A DNA stretch of 64,000 bases, from the NCBI RefSeq assembly GCF_014646635.1, contig NZ_BMNQ01000009.1, forward strand, positions 1-64,000. Direction: 5' to 3'. Under the pieces are notes generated by a model that had not been told where the DNA came from, made no database searches, and worked only from the letters and a program-made list of their open reading frames with translations. Origin of the DNA: Lentibacillus kapialis (GTDB lineage Bacteria; Bacillota; Bacilli; Bacillales; Amphibacillaceae). Positions 8,180 through 16,671 of this stretch are shown one piece after another (position 1 is the stretch's first letter; every line of letters starts with the position of its first letter). The translations under genes were made by a program, and so were the position numbers.

Positions 8180-8458
8180 ATCCACTTTTTTGATGATGAA
8201 ATAGGCACAGCCGAAGTTGCAATACTCGTAAAGATAGTCATCCAGTGTGCTTATTTTTGTATCAAAGCCGGCTTTGGGGTTCTGATCATCATAAAAACCT
8301 TTGAGTCGTAGCTGATCATAGCCCCAGTCACCGACAACAAAATCATATTTTGACAAAATGTCGGAAAAGCGTTCTTTTAAATGTTCTTCATGAAAACCGT
8401 CTTTTTCATTTTCAATGATTTCATATGTCTTTCCTTGTAACTCAATCACAAAATTCAC
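8174..8458 (-). CDS. yutD: YutD family protein
   Basis: A 94-residue cytosolic protein. The block SDILSKYDFVVGDWGYDQLR with the following LKGFYDD is the hallmark of the YutD (DUF1027) family of Bacillota. B. subtilis yutD neighbours yutC and lytH, as here, which supports orthology. The function is not established. A C-terminal Cys pair (CNFGC) is present. The gene is single, convergent with the small gene before it and divergent from yutC. Confidence 0.9.
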   Translation of the reverse strand: MNFVIELQGKTYEIIENEKDGFHEEHLKERFSDILSKYDFVVGDWGYDQLRLKGFYDDQNPKAGFDTKISTLDDYLYEYCNFGCAYFIIKKVDK

Positions 8459-8591
8459 CCCATTTGCGTAACCTCAGTTTATCATAACCTGGCGCTGTTC
8501 AACCAATATTTTTGGGAAATTTACTGTATGAAATTTACCGGATACAGCAAACTAAGTTAAACAAATTTTTTCAAGCAACAGGAGGACTATC

Positions 8592-9170
8592 ATGAAAAGG
8601 AACTTACTTCTCTTATTTTTATTCGTCGTAAGTATCATGCTGGCAGCATGCGGCGGAGCGGACAATGCTGCAGATGATGAGCGCCGTCAGGCTGAAGAAC
8701 GTGATCAGATGGTTGAGGAATTAGATCCGGAGCGGGAAACAACGCCATCCAACCCATCCGGTGACAACAAACTTGGCTATGTGCGATACACAAAAGAGCA
8801 GGTTGAAAATGAAACTGAAAAACAGCACGGTGTCAATATCGATCGAACTGCGCTTGCCAACATGATCACACGAATCATTTTGCGGAATGACGGATTTGCT
8901 GAAGCGGCAACACTTGTTACCGATAATAAAACTCTCATTGCATATGATAAGGAAGATGCACTGGATAAAGACAAAGCTGCTGATATCGCTAATAAGACAG
9001 CGGTCTCAATCCTGCCGGGTTATTTTGATGTTTATGTTTCAGACAATGCGGCTCTGATAGGCGATATCCAAAGCCTGCACAATTCCAGCATTGAGGATAA
9101 CAAATATGACAATACCATCAACCAGATTATTGAACAAATGGAACATTCTTCACAAGGAGCGGAAGAATAA
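8592..9170 (+). CDS. yutC: YhcN/YlaJ-family sporulation lipoprotein (YutC-like)
   Basis: A 192-residue lipoprotein; lipobox LAAC with Cys20. The body matches the YhcN/YlaJ domain pattern: an acidic linker up to about residue 55, then an alpha/beta domain of about 110 residues with a TALANMIT helix and an AVSILPGYFDVYVSDN segment. Members are membrane-anchored spore proteins made under sporulation sigma factors. AGGAGGACTATC precedes the ATG. In B. subtilis yutC lies between yutD and lipA/lytH; here lytH follows after 44 bases and lipA is absent. The two plus-strand genes may share a transcript. Confidence 0.85.
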   Translation: MKRNLLLLFLFVVSIMLAACGGADNAADDERRQAEERDQMVEELDPERETTPSNPSGDNKLGYVRYTKEQVENETEKQHGVNIDRTALANMITRIILRNDGFAEAATLVTDNKTLIAYDKEDALDKDKAADIANKTAVSILPGYFDVYVSDNAALIGDIQSLHNSSIEDNKYDNTINQIIEQMEHSSQGAEE

Positions 9171-9214
9171 TCAACTAACAGACGTTTCTTCGCTAGTCCT
9201 GTCTGTTTACGAAG

Positions 9215-10189
9215 GTGGTGAGCTCAATTTTTAAAAAAATGTCCTTTATGCTGGCAGTTTTAATCTTTTTCGCTGCCGCTCTGAATCCAGCGCAGGCAGA
9301 AGAAAAGAAACAGGATCTGCATGAGAAACGAATGGCTTTATACAAAAAAACAGAGACTGTCACGCAGGTTCCCTGGTATTATATTGCTGCGATTGACCAG
9401 TATGAACGGAACAGCTCAGATGAAGATAAGGACGATCAGCTTGTATCCATTTCAATCCCCGATGAACTATGGTATGGGATAGGAAACAGTTCGATGATAA
9501 AAAAGGAAAGCATTATCGGCTTGTTTCAGGGGAAAGGCAAAGATGGAAATGATGACAATAAAGCCGATCCGAAAAATCCGGAAGATGTGCTGTATACGAT
9601 GGCATCGATTCTGCTGGAATATGGTTCTTCCCGTGACGAAGTAAAAATTGCGCTTTGGAATTATTATCAGCGTGATTTGACTGTACAGACGATCATGAAT
9701 ACGGCCGACGTTTTCAAAAAATTTGACCGGCTGGATCTGACCGACAGGGATTTTCCAGTTGATACAAATTATAATTATAGTGTTAACAATAACTATGGTG
9801 ATCGCCGTGGATTTGGAGGGTTAAGGATACACGAAGGTTCAGACATATTCGCGGATTATGGCACGCCGGTCAAATCCACAACATACGGCGTGATTGAATT
9901 GAAAGGCTGGAACTTATACGGCGGATGGCGGCTTGGCATTCGTGATATTAATAATGTTTACCATTATTATGCCCACATGAGCAGCTATAATGATGACATT
10001 AAAGTCGGTCAGGTTGTCAAACCGGGTGATCTGCTTGGCAAGGTCGGTTCAACCGGTTACGGGCCGCCCGGCACATCGGGAAAATTCCCACCACATCTGC
10101 ATTATGGCTTGTACCAGGACAATGGTCACAGTGAGTGGTCATTCAATCCGTATCCATATTTGCAAAGGTGGAAGCGAATGTCGGACTAA
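9215..10189 (+). CDS. lytH: M23 metallopeptidase LytH, spore cortex peptidase
   Basis: A 324-residue secreted peptidase. A signal peptide ends at about residue 28 (NPAQA). A helical region follows, then an M23 domain at about 195-320. Zinc and catalytic residues are visible: His206 and Asp210 (HEGSD), His254 (HYYAH) and His296 (PHLHYG). In B. subtilis LytH is a sporulation L-Ala-D-Glu peptidase that trims cortex peptide side chains; length and neighbours agree. The start is uncertain: GTG codons at 9215 and 9218 lie in AAGGTGGTG, while ATG at 9239 has no close ribosome binding site. The upstream GTG gives a better signal-peptide start with basic residues. Confidence 0.87.
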   Translation: MVSSIFKKMSFMLAVLIFFAAALNPAQAEEKKQDLHEKRMALYKKTETVTQVPWYYIAAIDQYERNSSDEDKDDQLVSISIPDELWYGIGNSSMIKKESIIGLFQGKGKDGNDDNKADPKNPEDVLYTMASILLEYGSSRDEVKIALWNYYQRDLTVQTIMNTADVFKKFDRLDLTDRDFPVDTNYNYSVNNNYGDRRGFGGLRIHEGSDIFADYGTPVKSTTYGVIELKGWNLYGGWRLGIRDINNVYHYYAHMSSYNDDIKVGQVVKPGDLLGKVGSTGYGPPGTSGKFPPHLHYGLYQDNGHSEWSFNPYPYLQRWKRMSD

Positions 10190-10235
10190 AAGACCCGTTG
10201 GATAACATTTAAACAGCGCAAACCATTTTAAAACA

Positions 10236-10272
10236 AAAAAGAGCCTCTACCCTATTGGCAAAGGCTCTTTTA
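10236..10272. terminator. Bidirectional terminator between lytH and the metS/metP pair
   Basis: AAAAGAGCC pairs with GGCTCTTTT across a loop of about 18 bases; A-rich before and T-rich after. Confidence 0.85.
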
Positions 10273-10285
10273 CTTTGTATCTTAA

Positions 10286-10393
10286 TTATTTTCGTTCTGC
10301 ACCTTTTTTCACGGCATTTGTAATACTTGCTGCCAATCCTCCCCATATAATCAGCATGGAGATGATCATGAATATAATAGCGCCTCCAGTCAT
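10286..10393 (-). CDS. metS: MetS-type small subunit of an NSS amino-acid transporter
   Basis: A 35-residue single-span membrane protein whose ATG (10393..10391) directly follows the TAA of the large subunit gene. The start reads MTGGAIIFM and the helix contains MLIIWGGLAASI, the signature of the methionine/alanine import small subunit family, with a basic tail (KKGAERK). The ribosome binding site TGGGAGGCG lies inside the end of the large subunit gene. In Corynebacterium, MetS is required with MetP for methionine uptake, so this tiny gene is probably needed for transport. Confidence 0.88.
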   Translation of the reverse strand: MTGGAIIFMIISMLIIWGGLAASITNAVKKGAERK

Positions 10394-11932
10394 TTATTTC
10401 GCCTCCCAGGAATTGTGTGATTCGCCTCCGTTATCGCCTTTGGATCCTTTCCATTTCGTTAAAGCGAGGATGATGCCTACCACTAGTGCCCCGCCGGCAA
10501 CAAACCAGCCGCTATACATGATAAAACTATCCGGATAGCCTGCATAGTTGCCGGTTTCCGTTTCAAATTGCTTCCATAAGTTTTGCCGGAGCAAAATAAT
10601 CATATTGTAACCAAGAACAATCGGTGTGATAACCATCAGACTGATATTCCACCAGTACCTGATTTTTATGTCGGAAATGTCGTTTGCATGTGCCTTGAAT
10701 TCATTAAGCTTGCGCAGGAACCAGGCGATAATGACAACTTCGACCAGGCCAAGCGCCGCAACACCGAATTGGTTGATGAAATAGTCCGCTGCATCAAGGA
10801 AGTTCAAACCGCCCCGAGTTGCAAATATCAATGACACAATGAATGCAAAGCCACCGCCAAATAGTACAGCTTTATTGCGGGATATGTTCAGTTTATCAGA
10901 CAAACCGGCAACATACGTTTCAATAATTGATATGAGCGATGACAATCCGGCCAGAACGAGTGATGCGAAAAACAGAAAGCCGAACAGTTCGTTCAGTGCC
11001 GGAAATTGGTTGATAATCTGCGGGAATACCACAAATGCAAGGCCAACACCGCCGGTAACCACATCTTCCACTGCAACGCCCTGATTCACTGCCATAAATC
11101 CAAGCACCGAAAAGACACCGATACCGCTAAGTAGTTCAAAACTCGAGTTGCCGAAACCTACAATAAATGCATTATTCGTAATATCCGATTTCTTAGGCAG
11201 GTAGCTCGAATATGTGATCATAATGGCAAACGCGATGGACATACTGAAGAATATCTGCCCATATGCCGCCACCCAGACATCCGGATCGGCAAGCGCGCCA
11301 AAATCAGGTGTGAAGAAAGTGTTCAATCCTTCAAAAGCTCCTGGAAGGGTCACTGCCCGGATAACGATAATAAGAAAAACAACTACCAGCGTTGGGATAA
11401 ATATTCGGTTCGCCATTTCGATACCTTTTTTAACACCCTGGTAAAGAACACCTAAAACAACCAGCCAAACTATAATTAATGGTATAAGTACACTAGGCAC
11501 AAAGCCTCCAAATTCACCGGGTGCTGCCGTTTCCAAATAGTTGCTGAACAAAAATCCCTCTGTATCCGATCCCCAGTTCAGATTAAATGAAAAGATTGAA
11601 TACGAGATTGCCCAGGCAATAATGACCGAGTAATAGGTCGAGATGACGAAAGCAACCAGTACCCCCCACCAACCGACCCACTCCGTATTTTTATTCATTC
11701 GTTTAAATGTGAGCGGTGATGATCCGCGATATTTGTGACCCATGGTAAATTCCATAATTAAAATGGGTATTCCTGCTGTCAACAGCGCAATCAGGTAGGG
11801 AACCATAAATGCCCCTCCACCATTTTCAAACGCTGTCGTCGGGAAACGCCAAATATTGCCGAGTCCGATCGCAGAACCTACCGCAGCCATAATAAAACCC
11901 GCTCGTGTTCCCCATTGAGAACGATTTTCCAT
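10394..11932 (-). CDS. metP: Sodium-dependent NSS-family amino-acid transporter, MetP-like
   Basis: A 512-residue protein with about 12 membrane helices of the neurotransmitter:sodium symporter (LeuT) fold. The N-terminus has W-x-TRAGFIMAAVGSAIGLGNIWRFP-like residues at 7-31, including the unwound TM1 Gly/Asn positions that bind sodium and substrate. The cytosolic C-terminal tail is short and hydrophilic. The adjacent small subunit points to the MetP/MetS subgroup, importing methionine, alanine or related amino acids. AGAGGAGGG precedes ATG. A consensus promoter lies 99 bases upstream. Substrate is inferred, not shown. Confidence 0.88.
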   Translation of the reverse strand: MENRSQWGTRAGFIMAAVGSAIGLGNIWRFPTTAFENGGGAFMVPYLIALLTAGIPILIMEFTMGHKYRGSSPLTFKRMNKNTEWVGWWGVLVAFVISTYYSVIIAWAISYSIFSFNLNWGSDTEGFLFSNYLETAAPGEFGGFVPSVLIPLIIVWLVVLGVLYQGVKKGIEMANRIFIPTLVVVFLIIVIRAVTLPGAFEGLNTFFTPDFGALADPDVWVAAYGQIFFSMSIAFAIMITYSSYLPKKSDITNNAFIVGFGNSSFELLSGIGVFSVLGFMAVNQGVAVEDVVTGGVGLAFVVFPQIINQFPALNELFGFLFFASLVLAGLSSLISIIETYVAGLSDKLNISRNKAVLFGGGFAFIVSLIFATRGGLNFLDAADYFINQFGVAALGLVEVVIIAWFLRKLNEFKAHANDISDIKIRYWWNISLMVITPIVLGYNMIILLRQNLWKQFETETGNYAGYPDSFIMYSGWFVAGGALVVGIILALTKWKGSKGDNGGESHNSWEAK

Positions 11933-12030
11933 TTAAATACCCTCCTCTTTACTGATTATGTCTGTTTCCAAAGAATCAGAAGCCAGCATAATCTTTATAT
12001 TTTTTACTGTTTTCAGATATTTATGATTGT

Positions 12031-12059
12031 ATTATAACGGTACTTTTTTACTATGTCAA
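12031..12059 (-). promoter_or_regulatory. Consensus sigma-A promoter of metP-metS
   Basis: TTGACA (12059..12054), exactly 17 bases, TATAAT (12036..12031); start of transcription expected near 12024. Both hexamers match consensus, so the gene pair is likely strongly expressed unless repressed. Confidence 0.85.
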
Positions 12060-12107
12060 AGCTTAGCTGTACTATACCTATCCTCCATTACTGTTTATAG
12101 TGAGACA

Positions 12108-12908
12108 CTACTCTTGGTTTTCGTTTGTAATCGAGTCTTTTGGCACCGAAATGGATGGGCCATCGCTTCCACCGCCACCGTAAAAGTCCGGTACATCACC
12201 CATCAGAGCTCCGCCGTCAATATAGATTTCTGTTGCAACAGTCTTGGTCTCTGTTGAAAATGGAACGACAATTTGTACATCCGCTTCCACTTCTACATAT
12301 AACGACACCCACGAACCGTTTAATCCAAGCGGCTCATCATCCCGGACAATATTGGTGCGCACATTCCCGACAATTTCAAAGTTAACGGGAATCTTGGGGC
12401 CCAGATTAGCCAAAATAGTGTTGCCGGTTGCTTGACCCAGTGGGATTTCCACAACTGTCGGATCTTTTTCAGGCAAATTTTCTGTTGTATCTTCAAATTC
12501 TTCCGGCTCAAATAATGAATTTTCATAATCAGGTGGTTCACCCGAATTCATATATCTGAAATATTCCTCGACCCGGTCAGTTGCCACACGATTGATTTCA
12601 CTTACGACTGACGAGTTCCAGTTGTATGTTGCGACTTTACCTTCATTATCATATGTAATATTCAATAAGTCATCATAATTATAATTTTCGGCAAACCGAA
12701 CAGCCGTATTAATACCCCGTGTCGCAAATTCAGTCGTTTTTGTTTGGGCTATATCCATAAGGGTAGGTTTGATTCCTTTGTCGATTATCATGATACTGAG
12801 AAATACCATTAATGCAAATACAATCATGGTGATCACAACAATATGTTGCACGGGAGGCGGTGATCTGGATATTTTTCGTTTGCGGAATACCATTCGTTTC
12901 CTTAGCAT
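12108..12908 (-). CDS. yunB: Sporulation protein YunB
   Basis: A 266-residue protein with a basic cytosolic N-terminus, one membrane helix (about 24-44) and an extracytoplasmic domain. The segment after the helix (IDKGIKPTLMDIAQTKTTEFATRGIN) and the later PLGQATGNTILANLGPKIPV region are typical of YunB, made in the mother cell and needed for normal spores in B. subtilis. AAGGAGGTTTCTT precedes the ATG. The gene sits next to yunC as in B. subtilis. The C-terminal end is Gly/Ser-rich. Confidence 0.9.
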   Translation of the reverse strand: MLRKRMVFRKRKISRSPPPVQHIVVITMIVFALMVFLSIMIIDKGIKPTLMDIAQTKTTEFATRGINTAVRFAENYNYDDLLNITYDNEGKVATYNWNSSVVSEINRVATDRVEEYFRYMNSGEPPDYENSLFEPEEFEDTTENLPEKDPTVVEIPLGQATGNTILANLGPKIPVNFEIVGNVRTNIVRDDEPLGLNGSWVSLYVEVEADVQIVVPFSTETKTVATEIYIDGGALMGDVPDFYGGGGSDGPSISVPKDSITNENQE

Positions 12909-12960
12909 AAGAAACCTCCTTAAAACACCTTATGCTTGTTTTAAAGAGGTTAGAATATCA

Positions 12961-13263
12961 TTATGCTATTTTTAATAAAGCTTCTTTACCTGTCATCCCC
13001 GGTTCCCAACCATACACTTTAGACGCATCGGTCACCTTTTGCAGTGGTGCATTGAGAAGGTCATCAATTGTTTTAACACCTGTCGCGCGCCCGGCAATTA
13101 CTTTTCTGTCTTTCAGGACGTCATTTAAAAGATCAACATCCAGCGCGCCGCACATAATGTAACCCACCTCATTGGAGATGACCAGCAGATTTGTTTTAGG
13201 AAGTTCCACTGTGACTGCCGTAAAATGCATCCCTTCCAGTTCCAACGGATTCACTGTCATCAT
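12961..13263 (-). CDS. yunC: YunC family protein (DUF1805)
   Basis: A 100-residue protein. YIMCGALDVDLLND and AGRATGVKTIDDLL are the conserved blocks of YunC/DUF1805. Function unknown; the family is small, cytosolic and common in Bacillaceae and some archaea. ATG at 13263 gives the family's usual length; GGGAGG lies about 11 bases upstream. An in-frame extension to 13293 exists but carries no better site. yunB lies downstream and yunD upstream divided by 67 bases, suggesting possible co-transcription with yunD. Confidence 0.88.
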   Translation of the reverse strand: MMTVNPLELEGMHFTAVTVELPKTNLLVISNEVGYIMCGALDVDLLNDVLKDRKVIAGRATGVKTIDDLLNAPLQKVTDASKVYGWEPGMTGKEALLKIA

Positions 13264-13330
13264 ATATATCAATGCCTCCCTCTCCATATACACGATATGG
13301 TATGCAGCGAGAGGACATCATGTCACAAAC

Positions 13331-14731
13331 CTAATGATCATTCCATTTATGACGCAGTGTATCGGTTAGGAGATCTCTGAGGAATTCAGGGAGAAAATAA
13401 TGCTTATCTTCGGCTCCGGCAATTTCAGGAAGCAGACGCCCGAACGTAAAGGTGTCAGCCGTCGCTACTTTATACAAAAGCTCCGGATCCAACGGCTCGT
13501 CGTGATGCAGAATTCGCTCCACATATTCACTTCCATCTTCCCTCAGTACTGTCTCAACATCGATACCGGCATAAATCATTTTACCGAGAATTTCTCCCCG
13601 AAACCCGAAACCTTTTAGCTTCAGTTCGGTGAAATCCCTTGTCAATGATCCCTGAATGACCTCTGTCAACTCAGCACCGGTCAGCTCCACCATACAAGGG
13701 TTGATCGGGTGCGGACAAATGCGATGAATAGCCTTATGTGTCACCTCTCCTGACGGAATCTGATCAAGCAATAAACCGCCATTTAGCATAGCCACATCTG
13801 CATTGGTCCATTCCTTAAGCGTTTCGGTCAGTTTCTGCATGATTGCGGTATGCTGAAACCATTTCACATCGATCGGTTCTTTTAATTCGATAACCGTCTG
13901 TTCCAGCAAAGCATCGGCCTTGTATGTCAAATCATTCAGCGCTTGTTCTGTTGCCAAATCACGCGGAAGTACTGTCATATCCTGAACAGTTGCTTCCTTA
14001 TCAACAAGCTGTTTTTGATCATGGTCCCATGTCAGCACGACCTCACCGGCAAATCCGCAGTGTTTTCCTGCGGCTGTGATAATGGTGTTATTGACTATTT
14101 CACCCGTGCGCAGCAAATGGTGGGTATGTCCGCCAATAATGACATCGATATCGTCAAAGCGGCGAGCGATTTCCTGATCTTCATTAATACCTAAATGTGA
14201 CATTAAGAGAATGATATCCGTCGATTCCTTCAGCCTGCTGATGTGTTCCTCAAGTGTTTGAAACGGCGCAGAGATATGCCAGTCAAGCAGTTCATAGAAG
14301 GCATTAAATGGAGCAGTCAGACCGATTACCCCGATTTTTATCCCGCTATCCGACTGAATATGTACTGTGGAGTGCAGCCAATTCGGCTCAGCGCTTGTCA
14401 AGCTGTGCAAATTGGCGCAAACCACCTCAAAATCCGCATTATCATATAAATGATGGAGATCATCGTGTGCCATCGTAATGCCTTCATTATTGCCGATTGT
14501 GACCAAATCATATCCGGCATGATTCATCAGCTCCACATTCGCTTTGCCCATGAATGCTTCGGCAATCGGATGTACCCGGTCCACATGGTCACCGATATCA
14601 ATCACCCAACACGCATGATTTTCTGCCAAACGTTCTTCTTTTGCCCCTTTTAAATAACCGGCAACTTGCGGCCAAATTTCAAAATTACTATGTAAGTCAT
14701 TCGTATAATAAAAGTAAAGTTTTTCCTGCAT
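13331..14731 (-). CDS. yunD: YunD-like metallophosphatase / 5'-nucleotidase
   Basis: A 466-residue protein with an N-terminal calcineurin-like phosphoesterase domain (about 1-220) and a C-terminal 5'-nucleotidase domain (about 260-440). Metal ligands are visible: TNDLHS near residue 10, DIGDHVDR, GNNE, and GGHTHH. There is no signal peptide, unlike secreted UshA-type enzymes, so it acts in the cytosol, probably on nucleotides or related phosphoesters. ATG at 14731 has AAAGGAGTATGTGAC upstream; the longer open frame to 14794 runs into a repeat element. The MITE-like repeat lies between this gene and yunE. Confidence 0.87.
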   Translation of the reverse strand: MQEKLYFYYTNDLHSNFEIWPQVAGYLKGAKEERLAENHACWVIDIGDHVDRVHPIAEAFMGKANVELMNHAGYDLVTIGNNEGITMAHDDLHHLYDNADFEVVCANLHSLTSAEPNWLHSTVHIQSDSGIKIGVIGLTAPFNAFYELLDWHISAPFQTLEEHISRLKESTDIILLMSHLGINEDQEIARRFDDIDVIIGGHTHHLLRTGEIVNNTIITAAGKHCGFAGEVVLTWDHDQKQLVDKEATVQDMTVLPRDLATEQALNDLTYKADALLEQTVIELKEPIDVKWFQHTAIMQKLTETLKEWTNADVAMLNGGLLLDQIPSGEVTHKAIHRICPHPINPCMVELTGAELTEVIQGSLTRDFTELKLKGFGFRGEILGKMIYAGIDVETVLREDGSEYVERILHHDEPLDPELLYKVATADTFTFGRLLPEIAGAEDKHYFLPEFLRDLLTDTLRHKWNDH

Positions 14732-14753
14732 GTCACATACTCCTTTTAGCGCG

Positions 14754-14848
14754 TGTTCAAAAAAGAGGATAAAAAGACCGGGAGTTCGAGGCATTGCGGT
14801 TTCGAGCTGCGAAATGCATCTTTAACATTTTACCAGGTTTTTTGAACA
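14754..14848. repeat. 95-bp element with terminal inverted repeats
   Basis: TGTTCAAAAAA at 14754-14764 and TTTTTTGAACA at 14838-14848 are perfect 11-base inverted ends. The interior is GC-richer and has no coding capacity. It fits tightly between yunE (stop at 14854) and yunD (start at 14731). It looks like a miniature inverted-repeat element and may also fold into a terminator. Confidence 0.75.
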
Positions 14849-14853
14849 ATCTC

Positions 14854-15657
14854 TTATAGCAAACCCTCAATAATCAGTCTGATCCCTATAATAATCAGCA
14901 GCAGACGCAATATCCATTCAAGTATATTGCTTTTGACAAGCTGGTTAACCTTGGCTCCCAATGTTCCACCAATCCAGGCACCGGCAATGAAAAAGATGAC
15001 ATATTCCCAGACAACATGGCCCAGAATTATATGTGTACCTGCACTCATAATGCTGATAAAGAAAATGACAAACATTGACGTTGCTGCAGCCGTATGCACC
15101 GAGAATCCCAAGAGAAGAATCATAGCCGGCACAATAATTGAACCACCGCCAATACCGAATAACCCGGATATGATACCGATAATCAACGATATCAAAAATA
15201 TGGACAGAAAAGGAGTCTTTTGTCTGGATGAACTATCCTTAACCGGCTCTTTTCGTTTCATCAGAAACAAAAATGACATGGCAATCATGAGCAACCCAAA
15301 ATATAATGAAAAATAATCCGTATTGATAAACTGATTCAGCCATGATCCAATTATACCACCCGGAATACTGCCTGTTAAAAACAACAGACCAATTCTAATA
15401 TTTATTCGATTGTTCCGATAGTAAGCAGCAGCTGATGAAAATGCTGTAAATACCATTGTAATCAGCGAAATTCCTACAATGACCTGGGGAGTTGCCCATG
15501 CAAAGGCATCTGAATAGTAATGCAAGAATAACATACTCGGAATCAATATGACGCCGCCACCCAAGCCAACCAGACTTCCGATAAAAGCGGCCATCAGAGC
15601 GATCAGTACAGAAATAACGTAAACCAATAATATCACTTCCAACCCAATAGTCTTCAT
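14854..15657 (-). CDS. yunE: TauE/SafE-family anion exporter/permease (YunE-like)
   Basis: A 267-residue membrane protein with two homologous halves: GSLVGLGGGVILIPSML near residue 27 and GLFGIGGGSIIVPAM near 165, the twin signature of the TauE/SafE (DUF81) family. About eight helices are predicted. Members move sulfite, sulfonates or other organic anions; the substrate here is unknown. The ATG at 15657 has no clear ribosome binding site. A TTG eleven codons in, preceded by GGAAGTGAT, could be the true start. Position next to yunD copies B. subtilis. Confidence 0.85.
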   Translation of the reverse strand: MKTIGLEVILLVYVISVLIALMAAFIGSLVGLGGGVILIPSMLFLHYYSDAFAWATPQVIVGISLITMVFTAFSSAAAYYRNNRINIRIGLLFLTGSIPGGIIGSWLNQFINTDYFSLYFGLLMIAMSFLFLMKRKEPVKDSSSRQKTPFLSIFLISLIIGIISGLFGIGGGSIIVPAMILLLGFSVHTAAATSMFVIFFISIMSAGTHIILGHVVWEYVIFFIAGAWIGGTLGAKVNQLVKSNILEWILRLLLIIIGIRLIIEGLL

Positions 15658-15818
15658 CTATATTAGCACGAATCAAGGTGTTTTTTATATTTTTATACTC
15701 ACTTCTTACCATTATAATCGAAAATAAAATTGAAAAAGCGGCACAAAAAGGCATATTTTAAATTTTTTAATGCCTCTTTTTCCGCTGCCAATTCGATTAT
15801 AGGAGTGAAAAGAATATG

Positions 15819-15911
15819 TTAGAAAAGCTCGGCATTCGCCTCGTCTTATAGCGAATACCGAAGCTTTTCTTATAAGGTCATCCATAATTTATACTTTCTG
15901 ACGTTATAAAA
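15819..15911 (+). repeat. Dispersed repeat element A, copy 2
   Basis: Near-consensus copy. Hairpin arms CGGCATTCGC and GCGAATACCG flank CTCGTCTTATA. The tail ACGTTATAAAA abuts the T-tract of the terminator of the DUF4282 gene. Confidence 0.92.
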
Positions 15912-15932
15912 GAACCCGCCGGAACGGGCTCT
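15909..15932 (-). terminator. Terminator of the DUF4282 gene
   Basis: On the minus strand AGAGCCCG pairs with CGGGTTCT (one G-U pair) and is followed by TTTTAT, which is also the end of repeat A. Confidence 0.7.
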
Positions 15933-16033
15933 ATGAGATACTTCGATTGACATGATAATGGTTTATTGTAAATCACGATTAAAGTCAAAAGTCTTCATGC
16001 ACTTTTTTAACCTTATCTGTCGATTAAGTATAA

Positions 16034-16321
16034 CTACTCTTCAACATTATGCTGATCGGATAAGGATTTTTTAATTTCCTGTAGTGATTCATGCATTTTA
16101 AAAAAAATAATTAATAGTTCACAATAAACTCTCGTTAATAATGGTCCCACAATAATGATCAAAAGACCCATAATAACTTGAAAACCACCACCGACAACTG
16201 AATTAGCGCCAGTTACCATCATTCCGAGCCCGCTAAGTACAGAAAAAACAATGCCAATCCAGAATACAATCTTAATAATTGTTGGTGTAAGCATTTTGTC
16301 AAAACTTAAAAATTCATTCAC
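16034..16321 (-). CDS. DUF4282 membrane protein
   Basis: A 95-residue protein with two membrane helices (about 13-35 and 47-69) joined by a Gly-rich turn. The opening FLSFDKMLTPTIIKIVFWIG and the LTRVYCELLIIFFKMHESL block are typical of DUF4282. Function unknown. The start is GTG at 16321 with GGGAGGG eight bases upstream. A possible promoter is TTGGAA with TATAAC 16 bases apart just upstream. It stands alone. Confidence 0.85.
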   Translation of the reverse strand: MNEFLSFDKMLTPTIIKIVFWIGIVFSVLSGLGMMVTGANSVVGGGFQVIMGLLIIIVGPLLTRVYCELLIIFFKMHESLQEIKKSLSDQHNVEE

Positions 16322-16671
16322 TTGCTTTCCCTCCCTTCTTTGTTATAAATATTATATAATATATTCCAATAATTTCCTAGATACATGAAGAGAAAAGATC
16401 AAATCATTATACTGGAACAGCATATTTTAATCGTTGAAGATTATATCAATATATCCAACATGTTTATATGAAAAAACGCTAATGTATTTAAAATACAACA
16501 CTTAAAAGTTATCATGTGGATTTGGATCACCTGGACTTCCCTACCGAGGGGAGGGTTAAAACACCAGAGTATTAGGTATTGTGATATCCTCCTCACATTT
16601 TATAATTTCTCTTATCTTTTTAAAAAACAAAACCCTTGCCACAAACGGTGTTGTGACAAGGGTTATGGTTA
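16322..16671. other. Intergenic region between the DUF4282 gene and sufB
   Basis: 350 bases. It holds the upstream region of the DUF4282 gene, a small GC-rich hairpin near 16539-16556 (TTCCCT / AGGGGA), a TGTGA...TCACA dyad at about 16580-16597 and the sufB terminator. I see no gene. Confidence 0.5.
16624..16664 (-). terminator. Terminator of the suf operon
   Basis: AACCCTTG(T)CACAA pairs with TTGTG(G)CAAGGGTT on the minus strand and is followed by TTGTTTTTTA. It lies eight bases after the sufB stop. Confidence 0.9.

Larger units (their letters stand above)
15658..16033. other. Intergenic region with terminator-like hairpins and repeat A copy 2
   Basis: 376 bases. AGGCAT (15752 region) and ATGCCT enclose an AT loop with T-run after it. 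An AGGAGTG ribosome-binding-like site at 15801-15807 stands before ATG at 15816-15818, but repeat A follows at once, leaving only an 11-codon frame (MLEKLGIRLVL). The rest holds the terminator of the DUF4282 gene. Confidence 0.6.
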
